Below, piece after piece: positions 10,895-22,623 of a stretch of 64,000 nucleotides of DNA. Each line of letters opens with the position of its first letter. Position 1 is the stretch's first letter. Location: the NCBI GenBank assembly GCA_030704615.1, contig CM060734.1, forward strand, positions 43,542,042 to 43,606,041, in the 5' to 3' direction. This stretch comes from Takakia lepidozioides. Its lineage: Eukaryota; Streptophyta; Takakiopsida; Takakiales; Takakiaceae. Made by a program: the position numbers and the translations under genes. The notes beneath the pieces are model-generated. The model was given only the letters and a program-made list of their open reading frames with translations. It was not told where the DNA came from and searched no databases.

Positions 10895-11338
10895 CGTGAC
10901 TTCTGCGTGAGCGTGAGAGCGTACGCTCACGCGGAGGTGATGTGGCGTGAGCGCGGGGTCACGCTTACGTGGCATGAGCGTGAGGCTGACGTGGCGTGGG
11001 CCTGCTGACGTGGCAGTCGTTAGAATAACGTGGCATCTGGACAACTTGCCAGATGCCATGTCATCATAAACATGTAGCACCTATAGCCGAGGGGCCTATA
11101 GCCGTGGCATTCATTCATGCAAAACACCAGAAATTAAAATGCAGGAACGACTTGTGAAAGCATTTGCATCCATTCCATTTATTTTCGAACGACTACACAC
11201 AAGAAAGAAATGACACACATTGCACAACATAATTGGAGGCTGCATTGGCATCAAATATATGAAGGGACATCAAGTTCAAGTTTCAACTCTTGTGAAATCC
11301 AGTAATGGAATTTGCAGATGACCAAAGTGAAGATGATG
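10895..11338. other. Non-coding stretch with GC-rich hairpins
   Basis: No gene is visible. Imperfect repeats of GTGAGCGTGAG and ACGTGGC occupy 10,900-11,030. A 9-bp inverted repeat CGTGAGCGT/ACGCTCACG lies near 10,910-10,935, a longer hairpin with arms TGGCATCTGG/CCAGATGCCA at about 11,031-11,058, and a short direct repeat CCTATAGCCG near 11,085-11,107. This may be the outer terminus of the Mutator-like element, but matching TIRs were not found at the other side. Confidence 0.5.
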
Positions 11339-13436
11339 CTATGTGCTCCTATCCCGCTGCATAAGTGTATTCACCTCGTTGAAACTCATGGTTGCCTGGT
11401 GAATGAAAATGTCGCGTCTGGGATCACATACCATTCTGTTCAAGAAGATAAAATATAGATGCTTGCAGGGTATAAATTTGCCTATCTTTCCCAAACTTGT
11501 TGTAAGCATGCCAACAAAATCTGGACAGGTGCAGTTGGGGAAATTTGAAACTGCGATGTCGTACAACCGGTCGTGCATAGCGGATGTGGAGGTCATCATA
11601 GTGTAGATTCGTCCATACCCGGGATGTGGAACTTCCGTAGTGCCTATAACACGACCTTGAAGCATTCGAGAGGATTCCACCTTGCCGAAATGCTCGACAG
11701 TCGGAGGGAAACGACGAACCAGCTTCCCATTTTGTTTTGTTGGCCATGCATCAGCATTCGGTGGTGGCACTCCAGAACTTGCTGAAGTAGAAGCACTTGC
11801 ATGTACAGAGGGGGCTCGCTGAAGGGAGAAGCCTGCCTCCTCCAGCATGGCAATCTCGTGAGTTGTGAGATGTGCCCCCACCTTCACAGGCTAAACGCTT
11901 GGTGGAGGAGGCTTCATGACAACTGATGGTCGCACAGTCCCACGCACGCACCTACCACAGTCGTCAGGGCAGAACCAGAATTTGTGGTTCTTCGCCTCGG
12001 CTTGCCCGTAAGGCGTGAACAAACCAGTGAAGGTCAAACCCGGAGTGCGGACCTTGCCTCTGGATATAGAGGACTTGCATTTCTCACGATTGGTTGCTCT
12101 GATTGCTGTGCACTTCACCCGAGACCCAACAGTAGTGCGTTCTATGTGCCAGACTTTGTCGGGCACATGGACTCCACCACAGGGGGGAGCACGTTCGCCT
12201 CCTGCCCCATTGCACTCACTATGGGAGATGGCTGCCTTTGGCTTTGTGACAAAGGATCGTCCGCACTGGATATGCCGGAAACGAACCTCTGATGAAATGG
12301 AACACGCGGCATGGAGAAGTTGTCCCTGTCCAGCCTGTGGGAGTCCACATCCGACCCAAGAGGGGTGTTCAATTTCCGTTTACAAGACCCGAATCTCTCC
12401 TCACCCTCCAGAAGGGGAACTCTGGACACCAGTGGAGTTCCTTCCGCACACATGTTGACAGCCCTGGCAATCTTGTTCGGATCCCCTGATCTTCTTGCTG
12501 CTCGCAACATCAACTCGGACTTGTCTGGACCCTTGCCACCAACGCCACCCCGCAAGAACTCCCGATATCTCGTCTGTTGCAGTAGAGCTCGAATCAGATC
12601 ATCTGCCGTCGCCACACACAAATCCCGGCCCCGCTTTCCAGATTGCTGCAACCATACATTGTGCACCGTCTCTGCCAGATTGCAAGAGGGCATGTCCGTC
12701 ATCTCCTCAATTGAGAAGTGCTGCAAAATGGAAAAACATATATCAGAAAGAGGACAGGCACACCCCACCATAGCAGACATGATTGGAAATGGATACAAAG
12801 TCAATGAAATTTTCAAGTTTTCAAATGCACGCACCATTGTCATGCATGCTCCCCATTGTCTGTACTGGAAGTGCCAAAATGCCAGCTAGTCTTCTAGCGC
12901 TCTCATACTGTCTTCTGATGCAGCCCAAGATGAGAACCACCAGGCACAAATTGTCTAGAACAATGTATTCGCCTCTGCCATGCTTTTCGCATCTTTGTAC
13001 AGTTTGCATAGCCTAAGATGAATAGGCTGCATTTCCGGTTTGATGTCTACCTTTGTATTTTTCTCAAGGGACTGGGTCCAATGGAAAAGACATGTTCGCT
13101 CTCTTCCTGGCATTGGCACCTTTGGATCTCCTGATCCAAACACAATGCGAATAGCATTGAAGTTTGCTTGAGCACTGCCTGCCATAAATCCGGCGAAATT
13201 TGGACATGGGACACCTTGGGAGTCCATAACGCGAATGAGACTTCTCCACATTAGCTGCTGCGAATCCGCATCCTCTGATTGCATGTCACACACTGCAATT
13301 GTCATGACTCGCTGGTAGAAAGGATCGTAAACATGACACGCCATTGTAGTCCAGTCTTTCACTCGTTTGACGTGATCAAACATAAGGAAACAGTTATGAA
13401 GATCACCACCCTTCTGCATGCGCTTCACAAGACTGA
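11339..13436 (-). pseudogene. Mutator-like SWIM transposase, catalytic and C-terminal half
   Basis: Read on the minus strand from 13,436, one frame runs to 12,142 through TAG stops at 12,955-12,957 and 12,886-12,888. It continues after a frameshift near 12,150 through another TAG (11,891-11,893) to 11,339. The core shows a transposase-like region (FDHVKRVKDWTTMACHVYD, later ERTCLFHWTQSLEKNT). In GFMAGSAQANFNA, the Gly before SAQAN stands where relatives, as I recall them, carry a catalytic Asp. A linker with KFWFCPDDCGRC precedes a C-terminal SWIM zinc finger, NCTCPDF...IPCKHLYF (CxC...CxH). The 5' part of the gene lies at 21,212-22,623, separated by a nested transposon. Mutator-like transposases cut and paste DNA in the nucleus. 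This copy is dead. Confidence 0.8.
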
Positions 13437-13536
13437 CTCCACTGGGGGGCTGCTATTTCATGAGCCATGAGCCATGAGCGGCATGAGCCATGAGCAGACT
13501 CGTAACTGCCGAAAAAATCATGAGCAGTAATTTTTT

Positions 13537-15225
13537 TCAGAAATGATTGTCCACAGGAATAGGGTACTTCCGGTTTCTGTTTGGCAGTACGGTAATTATC
13601 TGGTTTCCCTTGGAGCAAAGGCCCATTGAGTTGATGCAGGTCCACATCTTCTTCAGAATTGGGACGCCACTCTTACGGGTCCACTTGGCAATTCCCGCCT
13701 CTGTGTTTTTGCCTTTGCTGGCAAGGACCACCACACAACCTTTGTCATCCAATACCATGCAGGCTAGCCCAAACCCTTTCTTCCAAAAGTCCTCAGAAAA
13801 TACTTGCTCCAAGAGGGCACAATATCCAGTCCTTCCAGAGGCTCTCCATCTGGAATATCCAAAGATGATCAAATCAATGACCAGTCGGTCCGTTTTCCAC
13901 GCCTCATGCAATTCTTCCCTTCACTTGTCATTGCAAAGAAATCCATCATGGCTACAAATCCTGGAGTGTCTACAGGCTCTTCTGCAGTCGCCTTCCTTAG
14001 AGCTTTGGCTTTCAGGCCTTCCATTTGCTTGATGTGTGCTAACTTGGCGGCCGGCCGGCCATCCAATGCCCTCAAAAAACTCTCATTCGCACACTGAATC
14101 ACTGTTTTTGGCTCCAAACTTTGGCCTGCCCTTCATTTCCACTAGCTCGCACGGGTGCTCCCCCGGGAGGTTGAAGAGTGTCTTCTTTGCTGAGTCAGTT
14201 TTCACAGCTTTCATAGTAAGAGGGGTTAGAGGGGATTTTGGCTGGCCACCAAACACCGCCATCATCCTTCAGCATTTTTTTGAATTCCGTGTTGCGAGTG
14301 TGGTAGTGGGGACCCTAGGCTGCTAACTCTTCTATTGTCGGGCATGCGATCCACCTTCCTCATTCTCAATGGAAACATAGAAGGTGGCAGACCCCAGCCA
14401 ATAGCCTTCTTGGAATGCGAACTTCATCTTATCCACATCCCTTGCGAGAGCAAGCCTCACTATCAGGAGGGAGACCATTCAACAGAGTGGAATTCGCAGT
14501 GTGCAAGGGAAGACCTTGGTCCTAAGAACTCTGCCAATGCTGCTGTGAGTCTCCTCCAACATTTGATTCTCTGCACTCTGAAAATCCTCTTGCGACATTT
14601 TTGGGGGTGGGGGAAGGGGCTGTTCAGATGGACCACCAGAGCCGTGCCTGTATTCTTGGGAATGTAGCCGGGCAGATCATGTGGGAGAATGTAGTCGTCC
14701 ATACCTCCCCTATTGCCACGAAAGTCCTATTCTAGGTAGGAGAAGTCGAGCTCCCCATGTTAAGAAACAACACCTTCATCCGCTGAAAGATTGACCAGGA
14801 CAGGAGTGCTAGAGATCGGTGTCGGAGCAGCTGCCCGAGCTTCTGCAGAGTTGCCCCCGGTTTCCTTCTGAAACTCCTGCAAGAACTGAGCTTCAACATG
14901 TGGAGGGGTTTTGCTGGAGACTGCTCTGCCCTTGCTTTCGCCCCCTTCTGCTTCTTACTCTTTGCAAGGGAAAGGGGACTCCTCCGTTCTCGTCCGATTC
15001 TCCACCGCCCCGTCTACTTCTTGCTCTTCGTAGGGGAAGGGACTGATCCGATGGGGTAGTATATTCCTCAACAACCGCCTGATGCTTCATGCTCTTTAAT
15101 TTTTTGGAGAAGGGGACGACCCATGTTGGCGACTCTCCATCATCTTCATCGTCAAATAGCCTCTTTCTCTGCTGCTTTCGACTTGAAACCTTTACCTTTC
15201 CAAAGCATGTCCTTGAAGAGCACAA
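13537..15225 (-). pseudogene. Unidentified decayed gene carried by the nested transposon
   Basis: On the minus strand, fragments in successive frames form one plausible protein. It has an N-terminal basic, Ser/Glu-rich region (RKRLFDDEDDGESPTW, with two RARSRRG/RVRSRRGRK copies that look like nuclear localisation signals). A segment DKMKFAFQEGYWLGSATFYV near 14,400 follows, and then a C-terminal part with FLRALDGRPAAKLAHIKQME and SEDFWKKGFGLACMVLDDKG ending near 13,550. At least two frameshifts (near 14,090 and 13,915) separate them. I do not recognise the family, and no DDE motif or hAT dimerisation motif is evident. It could be the element's accessory protein or a captured host gene. Confidence 0.4.
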
Positions 15226-17555
15226 GGTTAGGCCCGACAGGAGGACCCATGCTAGAAGGTCGAGGGTGTGTGCGGGCTGCAGTAGCTTCCTCCTTTCGTC
15301 CTGCGGGTCTTCAGAGCCCTACGATCCCTCCACCACCTCACTATGAGGCTGTGCAACATAAGAGAAACTAAAGAGAAGAAATGAGGCAAAGAATGGTGTT
15401 GGAAGGGGTGTTAGAGCAGTGAAAGAGTCACCAGCGAAAGATGACATCAAACGGCGGAGATGCACCGTATGATTCGAAAGGTCAGGGCCTACGTGTCTCC
15501 TCGTGAGGCAGGTGGCCCCTACGTCGCTGGAAAATTGAATTCGAAGAAATAGAGGTCTAGTGTCTGTTGGACAGTCAGTGATGATGCAACGGTCCGGCAT
15601 TACCGCCTCCGAATATATGTTGGCAATGACCCCTTCAACTGCCATTTCAGCCTCTATGAGTCAACAGACCAAATGCGATGCGGCATTAGTGGCCGTTCGA
15701 TCAGGATACCTCCCTACTGCATCACGAAAGAGGATAAAGATGCCAGGGAGGATGGCAGTCAGTGGTAAATGCGGTACCGCATTTCCGTCCCCTTCGTGAA
15801 CCCTCTTTACTGAAGGCAAGCGTGGAGGGCAGCTGGGACGGAAATACGGCACCGCTTTTCCGTCCCTATTCTCAGGATGGTAAGGCTGGATGGCTGGATT
15901 TGCGGCCATCCTATCATGAAGAAAAGGTTGTTTAGCAAGTTCGATGGGAATGCGGTGCCACACTTCCGTTTCGCTGTCCTGTCTGCCAGAGTAAGTGGTA
16001 GCGGGCCTGGAATGCGGCACCGCAATTCCGTCAAAGCTGTCATTAAGAAAATGTACAATGACAGTCCAGACGGAAATGCGGCACCGCATTTCCCTTCAAA
16101 TGCCAAGTACGCAAACCGAAGTGGTCTTCTAGACGGAAATGCGGCACCGCATTTCCGTCCCACCAAAAATGAAGGGATGGTCACTATCAGTCCGGACGGA
16201 AATACGGTGGCGCGTTTCCGTCCAGACTCTCGGGAAAGCAATGTCTGGACGGGAATGCGGCACCGCATTTCCATCTGACCACCTGTTTAGGGATCGTACA
16301 GTTGGAGCCCAGACGGAAATGCTGCACCGCATTTCCGTCCAGACTGTTAAAAATGCATGGTGGAATGGGAGCCCGGACGGAAATGCGGCACCGCATCCCA
16401 CCATGTATTAAGGATACTTAGGTGTGAGTTAGGAAATGCGGCACCGCATTTCCATCCACAATGGTAGAAAGGCATGGTCCAGTGGGACCCCAAACGGAAA
16501 TGCGGCGCCGTATTTCCGTCCCACCAGGTGTTAAGGGATGCTTAGGTGTCAGTCCGGACGAAAATGCGGCAACGCATTTCCGTCTAGACTGTTAAAAATG
16601 CATGGTGGAATGGGAGCCCGGACGGAAATGCGGCACCGGATTATCATCCCACCATGTGTCAAGGATGCTTAGATGTCAGTTAGGACGGAAATGCGGCACC
16701 ACATATCCATCCACAATGGTAGGAAGGCATGGTCCAGTGGGAACCCGGATGGAAATGCGGTGCCGCATTTCCGTCCCACTAGGTATAAAGTGATGGGTAG
16801 GTGTCAGTCCGGACAAAAATGCGGCAGCACATTTTCGTCGCCAGGTTCATCCCGCCCACCTCTTTTCCCCAAATGATGATCATTGTGCAAAGCGGGATGT
16901 GAGTCAGGACGGAAATGCGGTGCCGCATTTCCGTCTCGACTGCCATCCACCCGTGCTCTTTGAAAGTCGTTTGACGGTGGTTTTTTTTTTCCCCCTCTAG
17001 TCATTCCCGCTGGATGGTAATTGCGGCGCCGCATTTTCAACCACAGGGGGGAGGGGGGAAATAACCCCTGATTCTTTTTCCTCTAGTCATCGCCGTTGGA
17101 TTGAAATGCGGTGCCGCATTTCCATCCGAAGGGGGTGAAAACAAGAAATAAAAAATTCTCAGTTTATGTTTTTTTTCTTTTTTTTCTCTTGTCATCCCCG
17201 CTAGATGGAAATGCGGCGCCGCATTTCCAACAACAGAGGGTAGAGGGGGGGGGGGTGGAAAAAGCAACCCTAACTTTATTTTTTCTTGTCATCGCCACTA
17301 AATGAAATGCGGCGCCGCATTTCCGTCCATAGGGGTGGGGACAAAAAAGTTTTTGTTTTTTCTTTGTTTGTTTTTTCCCCCTCCCCCGCCCCCCTCTAGT
17401 CATCCCCGTTGGATGGAAATGCGGCGCCACATTTCCAACAACAGGGGATGGAAGGGGGAAAAAAAAAAAAACCCTAACCGTTTTTTTCCTCTTGTCATCG
17501 CCGCTGTATTGAAATGCGGCGCCGCATTACCGCCCATAGGGATGGGGACAAAAAA

Positions 17556-17557
<2 letters not shown>

Positions 17558-17590
<33 letters not shown>
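17558..17590. repeat. 33-bp poly-T run
   Basis: Uninterrupted T run followed by C-rich sequence within the central palindrome sub-block. Length is probably imprecise in any assembly. Confidence 0.9.
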
Positions 17591-17766
17591 CCCCCCCGCC
17601 CCTTAGTCATCCCCGCTGGATGGAAATGCGGCGCCGCATTTCCAACAACAGGGGATAGAAGGGGGGAAAAAAAAATAATCCTAACCATTTTTTTTCCTCT
17701 TGTCATCGTCGCTGGATTGAAATGCGGTGCCGCATTTCCGTCCATAGGGGTGGGGACGAAAAAAAA

Positions 17767-17767
<1 letters not shown>

Positions 17768-17798
<31 letters not shown>
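17768..17798. repeat. 31-bp poly-C run
   Basis: Uninterrupted C run occupying the spacer between two palindromes at the same relative position as the poly-T run two units earlier. Confidence 0.9.
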
Positions 17799-19479
17799 AG
17801 CTTTTTTAGTCATCCCCGCTGGAAGAAATGCGGTGCCGCATTTCCAACAACAAGGGGTAGAAGGGGGAAAAAAATAACCCTAACCGTTTTCTTCCTCTTG
17901 TCATCGCCGCTGGATTGAAATGCGGCGCCGCATTTCCGTCCATACGGTGGGGGGGGCCGTGGGGGGAAAAAAAATAAAAAAATAAAAAAATTGTGGGTTC
18001 TTTTTTTTTTTCTTGGTTGTTCTCTAGTCATCCCCGCTGGATGGAATGCGGCGCCGCATTTCCAACAACAGGGGGATAGAGAGGAAAAAACAATAACCCT
18101 AACCTTTTTTTTCCTCTTGTCATCGCCGCTGGATTGAAATGCGGCGCCGCATTTGCGTCCATAGGGGTGAAAGGCAAAAAATAAATAAATAAATGAAGTT
18201 TGTTTTTTTGTTTTTTTTTGCCCTCTCTAGTCATCCCCGTAGGATCGAAATGCGATGCCGCATTTCCAACAACAGGGGGTAGAGGGGGGGGAAAAAATAA
18301 CCGTAAAAAATTTTCTTTGCTCTTCTCATCACCGCTGGATTGAAATGCGGCGCCGCATTTCGGCCTATAGGGGGTAGAGAAAAAAAAATCCAAAAAAAAA
18401 CATTTCCTTGTTTTTTCTAGCTCTACCCGTTGGATGGAAATGCGGTGCCGCATTTCCGACCACAGGGGGGGGCGGGTAAGAAAAACCAGAACCCTAATTT
18501 TTTTCTCTATAGTCATCGTCGTTGGATAGAAATGAGGCGCCGCATTTCCAGAAGGCAATGGGTGTATGGCAGGTGGGACGGAACACTGTCATGGAGGCAA
18601 GGGTAACTGGTAGTGGCGACTGAAATGCGGCACCGCATTTCCATCCCACTGTTATGGAGGCAAGGGTAACTGGTAGTGGGGACGGCCGAAATGCGGCACC
18701 GCATTTGCGTCCCCACTGTTATGAATGCAAGGTCTTCCGGCAGTCCGGACGGAAAAGCGGCACTGCGTTTCCGTCCCCACTGTAGTGAAGGCAAGGTCCA
18801 ATGGCAGTCCGGACGGCAATGCAGCATTTCCGTCCGTCCCCACTATAATGATGGCAAGGTCCAATGGCAGTCAGGACGGAAATGCGACACCGCATTTCCA
18901 TCCGTCCCCACTGTCATGAAGGCAAGGTCCAATGGCAGTCCGGACGGAAATGCGGCACCGCATTTCCGTCCCCAATGTCATGAAGGAAGGGTCTCAGGGC
19001 AGTCTGGACGGAAATGCGAAACCGATTTTCCGTCCCTACTGTCATGAAGGCAAGGGTGTATAGTAGGTGGGACGGAAATGTTGTGCCACATTTCCGTCCT
19101 ACTATTATGGAGGCAAAGGTAACTGGTAGTGGGGACTGAAATGCGGCACCGCATATCCGTCCCCATTGTCATGAAGGCAAGGTCTAATGGCAGTCCGGAC
19201 GGAAATGCGGCACCGCATTTCTGTCCCCTCTGTCATGAAGGCAAGGGTGTATGGCTGTCCGAACGGATATGCGGTGCGGCATTTCTGTCCCATTGTCATG
19301 AAGGCACGGTAAGTGGTAGTGGGGACGACCGTCCCCACCGCAAGCTCGAATGGCAGTCCGCCCACCTCACTTCCCCAAAATCCACTGAAGGGGTACATGT
19401 TGATGGCAGCCTGGACGAAAATGCATCGTCGGAGTTCCGTCCCCTTGACATCCACCATACTCGCTCCTCAGTGGATCAA

Positions 19480-20300
19480 ATTCGGTGTCAGTCTGCGGCA
19501 CCCCATATGAGGCAAGTGTTCTGCAATTCGAGTGATACACGACAACATTGTGGATAGATGATAAGAAGGAACCCAGTTGGGGTTGTCCATGCTCCTACTT
19601 TCACGGGAAGATTTGTCCATGCAAAGTTTGCGGAGGCGACGACGACCCAGTTCTGGTTCTGTAGGCATGACATTATGACTTGTGTCTATGGAAAGCCCAA
19701 GTACGGCATACAAGCAGTGCCAGAGGCTCCCCGGTGTGGCTGGTGGAACCGGGATACAATATGAGTCAGGTTGAGGCCGACGCCTTACTGCAGCAGGATT
19801 TGGATGGTGCAGCGCACTGACGTCCCCAGACAACCATTTCGGTTCCACAGCCTCCACCACCGACCCCTATGAGAGCAAGAACAAATGTATGTGACAACTC
19901 TAAGCATCCTACACAACGTTGGGAAAACCGAAGAGACGGCGACCTCCCTCAAAAGTGAACGAGACAAGGATGGGGAATGCACTTGGGATGAACTATACAA
20001 TCCAGAACTCAACATAATGCCCCACCAGGCTTCGGGCGTGTGTATCAGATGGCCACGGCAGGCTTAGTTGTCCGCAATGAGGTGTACACCATCACCATTT
20101 CAGAATTACCCACCTGCAATTGCACCGACTTCCAGATCATGGCGAAGAAGGGGGCATCATACTGCCCTTGCAAGCATCTGTACTACGTGTACCTAAAGAG
20201 CCTCTGGTATAATTCCACAACTCATCACTTCATACATGCACTAGCGTTGAGCCCCGACGAGATGTACACTCTTCTGAATATGGATCCAGGGGACCAGTGA
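19480..20300 (+). pseudogene. SWIM-type Mutator transposase C-terminal fragment
   Basis: Plus-strand fragments resemble the C-terminal part of the Mutator-like transposase that hosts this element, in the opposite orientation: PTFTGRFV...TQFWFCRHDIMTCVYG aligns with its TFTGLFT...KFWFCPDDCGRCVRG, and at 20,040-20,300 an open frame ends in a SWIM finger, TCNCTDF...CPCKHLYYVY. Several stops lie between the two parts. It may be the remains of the nested element's own transposase or a captured piece of a relative. The catalytic domain is absent. Confidence 0.7.
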
Positions 20301-20566
20301 GCTTGGCTTGCGGGGCACAAGACAATGTTACGCCCATTCTTTTCGGAGTTTCAGTTATAGTAGAACTGTACTACTGCAAGTACCTCTAACTTTGGCTACA
20401 GAAAGGTTTGACTTATGTCTTGTCTACCAGTAACCTATTTTGGTCAAACTAAGATAATACTATGTCATTACCTTCTGTTTCCACGTGCCTGGATTTTGTT
20501 TTTTTTGGGGGTTCTTGTTTTCTGCTCTCCCAAACTTTGCTTATCTCATTCGACCCCGGCGGCAAG

Positions 20567-20730
20567 AAAATGCGGCGCCGCAGTTCCAAGTAACGTAGTA
20601 GGTACTGGTAGTTGCAGCCTTGGTCATAGTAAGATAATCGCACCGAGTCTTCAGGGCGCCGACCGTCGAGAACATTGAACCCCTTAGAATTCTCGCACGT
20701 GCGAACCGTAATGCGGCACCGCATTTCCTA
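20567..20730. repeat. Two outlying palindrome units
   Basis: AAATGCGGCGCCGCAGTT at about 20,568 and TAATGCGGCACCGCATTT at about 20,710 match the palindrome of the main array 1.1 kb away, still within the nested transposon. Confidence 0.85.
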
Positions 20731-21179
20731 GTGGAGTGGCAAACCTTTCCCACAGAATGCAGGAAGAAGAAGCAAGAATTTTCAAGCACTGCAGACTGTG
20801 TTGTTGCATGGGGATCATACAATCGTGACAGAAGGGTCAGCTTCATTCCAATGTTAGGGCATATAAAACCGCGGAATACTCTATACACGCCAGTATACAG
20901 CGTCCTTTTGCTGTGGTATACTGGATTTCTCATTGCACGGTCAGTTTTTTCCATGAGCAGATTTACAAAACCATGAGCGGAATTGTTACTCACGACATAT
21001 CTTTGCCGCATTATAGGATCTGGAACTTCCAAAAACAGCAATGTCAAATTAAAAACTATTATTTTAATACTTTTTTAATCTGCCGCATTTCCAAATTTGG
21101 AGAAGTCCGCTCATGAAAACCGCGTATCTTAGACTTCGGCTCACCGCTCATGCGGCTCATGCGGCTCATGGCTCATGGC

Positions 21180-22623
21180 TCATGGTTTCTGCTCATGAAA
21201 TAGTAAACCTCCTCCACTGCCCTCCCCGGCTATGGACATTTTGAAAATGTACACTTTGTTCGACCCTTGACCTGGGAACACACTCTCTTGAATATAGTCA
21301 TACCTGCTCCGTCGCTTCAACTCGAAAATGTTATCAACGTACCCTCTGTTAGCAGAGCCCATCCTCAATGCATTCACCTAGTTCTTAATGTTCGGCGAGC
21401 TCAAGGTAGAGAAGTGATCCATAACATTGTCCAAGGCTGACCCGTCGAGTTTCCTGCCCACAGAATCTCCTTCACTAAGAATATGGGTTTCCAGGAAAGG
21501 CTTGCTTGCTCCAAGAACAATTGTGGAGGTGGTGACTGTTGGATTGCTCTCATACTCTTGTCTTATCAACCTGGATATTGTTTCAACGCTTTCCCTGTAA
21601 TCCCCCTTCGACACAGGATGGTTGTGGAACCCAAAATGCACACCGGCTCTAGTCAAGGTTGGAAAACGGTGCACCACATAGTACATTCTTGCTCCACACA
21701 CTGCCACACAGGAAGGCGCTCGTTTGTATAACTTGCAAACGAAAGTGTTGGAGCCTGGAGGTGCTTGACCGGGCTTGAAAGGATTCTCGGCAACACCCTC
21801 CCACTCGCTCTGGTTCTGAACCTTTGACCGCAGGAAATGTCTACAACTCAAATTCTCGCACCTCAGGTGCCCATTGCACACCGCTCTTCTGAACACGAGC
21901 TTGTCATCATTTTGAATATTGGATGTCTTCATTCTACACCATGGGTGTCCATCGTGTCTCTTGTCCATTCCGTGCATGAGGCTCGAAACGGGTCCACCCC
22001 GCCCAGATGGAGGCAGCTCGGAGACGACAACCCCATCAAAAGATTCTGGAAGGTACTGCACACGCTCAACAGGGACAGTGTCCCAGTCAATCCCCCGCAA
22101 TTCACTCTTGAAACCGGGCATTCCTCCCATTGACTTCAATTTAGGAATGACAGTACATAGGTCCTTCAATTCCGGCACCACGACCACCGGAGAACGAGCA
22201 AGAAAAGGAATTTTCGGGACGTCCTCCTCCGAGGAGTCGGAGAGCTCAACAACTAGTCTGGAAGTTGTGGGCTCCGTCTTCACGACCACATTCCTCTTGT
22301 CTTGAACAACAGAAGCAGCAGTTCCCGGCGTCACATACGAACCAATCGAGTGCCGGCGAGGAGCTCCAAGGACTCTGTATCTTCCTGGAGGAACTCTCCA
22401 CTAACTCATAAGTGCGTTTTCATCCGGTTTCTGGGAAAGCATACTTCTTCAACTTCCCATCGTCACCGTAAACCTCTCTTTCCAGCCACACAGTACCATA
22501 GTGGAACTCGAAACGCGTTGCTAGGAGATGTTCCCCCGCAATTGCAAAACCATTGTCATCGGTCTCCTTCGAGAAAGGTACTGGTTTCTCCACAGAGTAA
22601 AACTCCGCTTCGGAGGAAGCCAT
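21180..22623 (-). pseudogene. Mutator-like transposase, N-terminal half
   Basis: The likely start is ATG at 22,623 (MASSEAEFYSVEKPVPFSKE). A frameshift near 22,420 and a TAG near 22,400 interrupt the beginning. From about 22,390 the frame is open to a TAG at 21,378-21,380 and continues in frame to the transposon junction at 21,212; the last residues to 21,180 are read from the inserted element. A Cys/His-rich domain (VCNGHLRCENLSCRHF, TFVCKLYKRAPSC, HFGFHNHPV) resembles the WRKY/GCM1- or FLYWCH-like DNA-binding fingers found at the N-terminus of plant Mutator-like transposases. Removing the nested element and one 8-bp duplication joins this half in frame with the catalytic half. Confidence 0.75.

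Larger units (their letters stand above)
15764..19441. repeat. Array of about 46 interspersed palindromes
   Basis: A near-perfect palindrome with core AAATGCGGCGCCGCATTT recurs about 46 times in 3.7 kb. The two central bases vary (CA, TG, CG, TA), and the arms often extend to GGACGGAAATGCGG/CCGCATTTCCGTCC. Three sub-blocks differ in spacers. 15,764-16,935 has spacers of about 35 bp. 17,000-18,550 is an approximately 200-bp dimer with CTAGTCATCCCCGCTGGAT and ACCCTAACCGTTTT spacers. 18,560-19,441 has an approximately 63-bp period with TGTCATGAAGGCAAGGTCCA spacers. Most open frames here are simply the repeat read through. Two further single units lie at 20,567-20,590 and 20,709-20,730. Confidence 0.9.
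13445..21211. mobile_element. 7,767-bp DNA transposon nested in the Mutator-like gene
   Basis: Both ends are flanked by CTCCACTG (13,437-13,444 and 21,212-21,219), an 8-bp target duplication. The 21-bp terminal inverted repeats match at 17 of 21 positions, the inner 13 perfectly (CTATTTCATGAGC). Subterminal CATGAGC words are stacked in opposite orientation at the two ends: about six in 13,456-13,525 and seven in 21,109-21,200. The 8-bp duplication with short TIRs fits hAT or P superfamilies, but the superfamily is unproven. Inside are a decayed unknown gene (-), the palindrome array, and a SWIM transposase fragment (+). Confidence 0.8.

Noticed and set aside
15764-19441. CRISPR array
   Set aside because: Repeats with spacers look superficially similar, but spacers are themselves repeated in families, repeat centres vary, no cas genes exist and the context is a plant transposon.
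15661-19557. Overlapping open frames in the palindrome array on both strands
   Set aside because: They are read-through of palindromic repeats giving the same RKCGAAFPS/DGNAAPHFRP words in every frame; no protein is supported.
13445-21211. TIRs starting CAGTGG as in typical hAT elements
   Set aside because: CAGTGGAG is needed as the 8-bp target duplication, because using it as the TIR leaves no matching flanks; the left and right ends then do not align.
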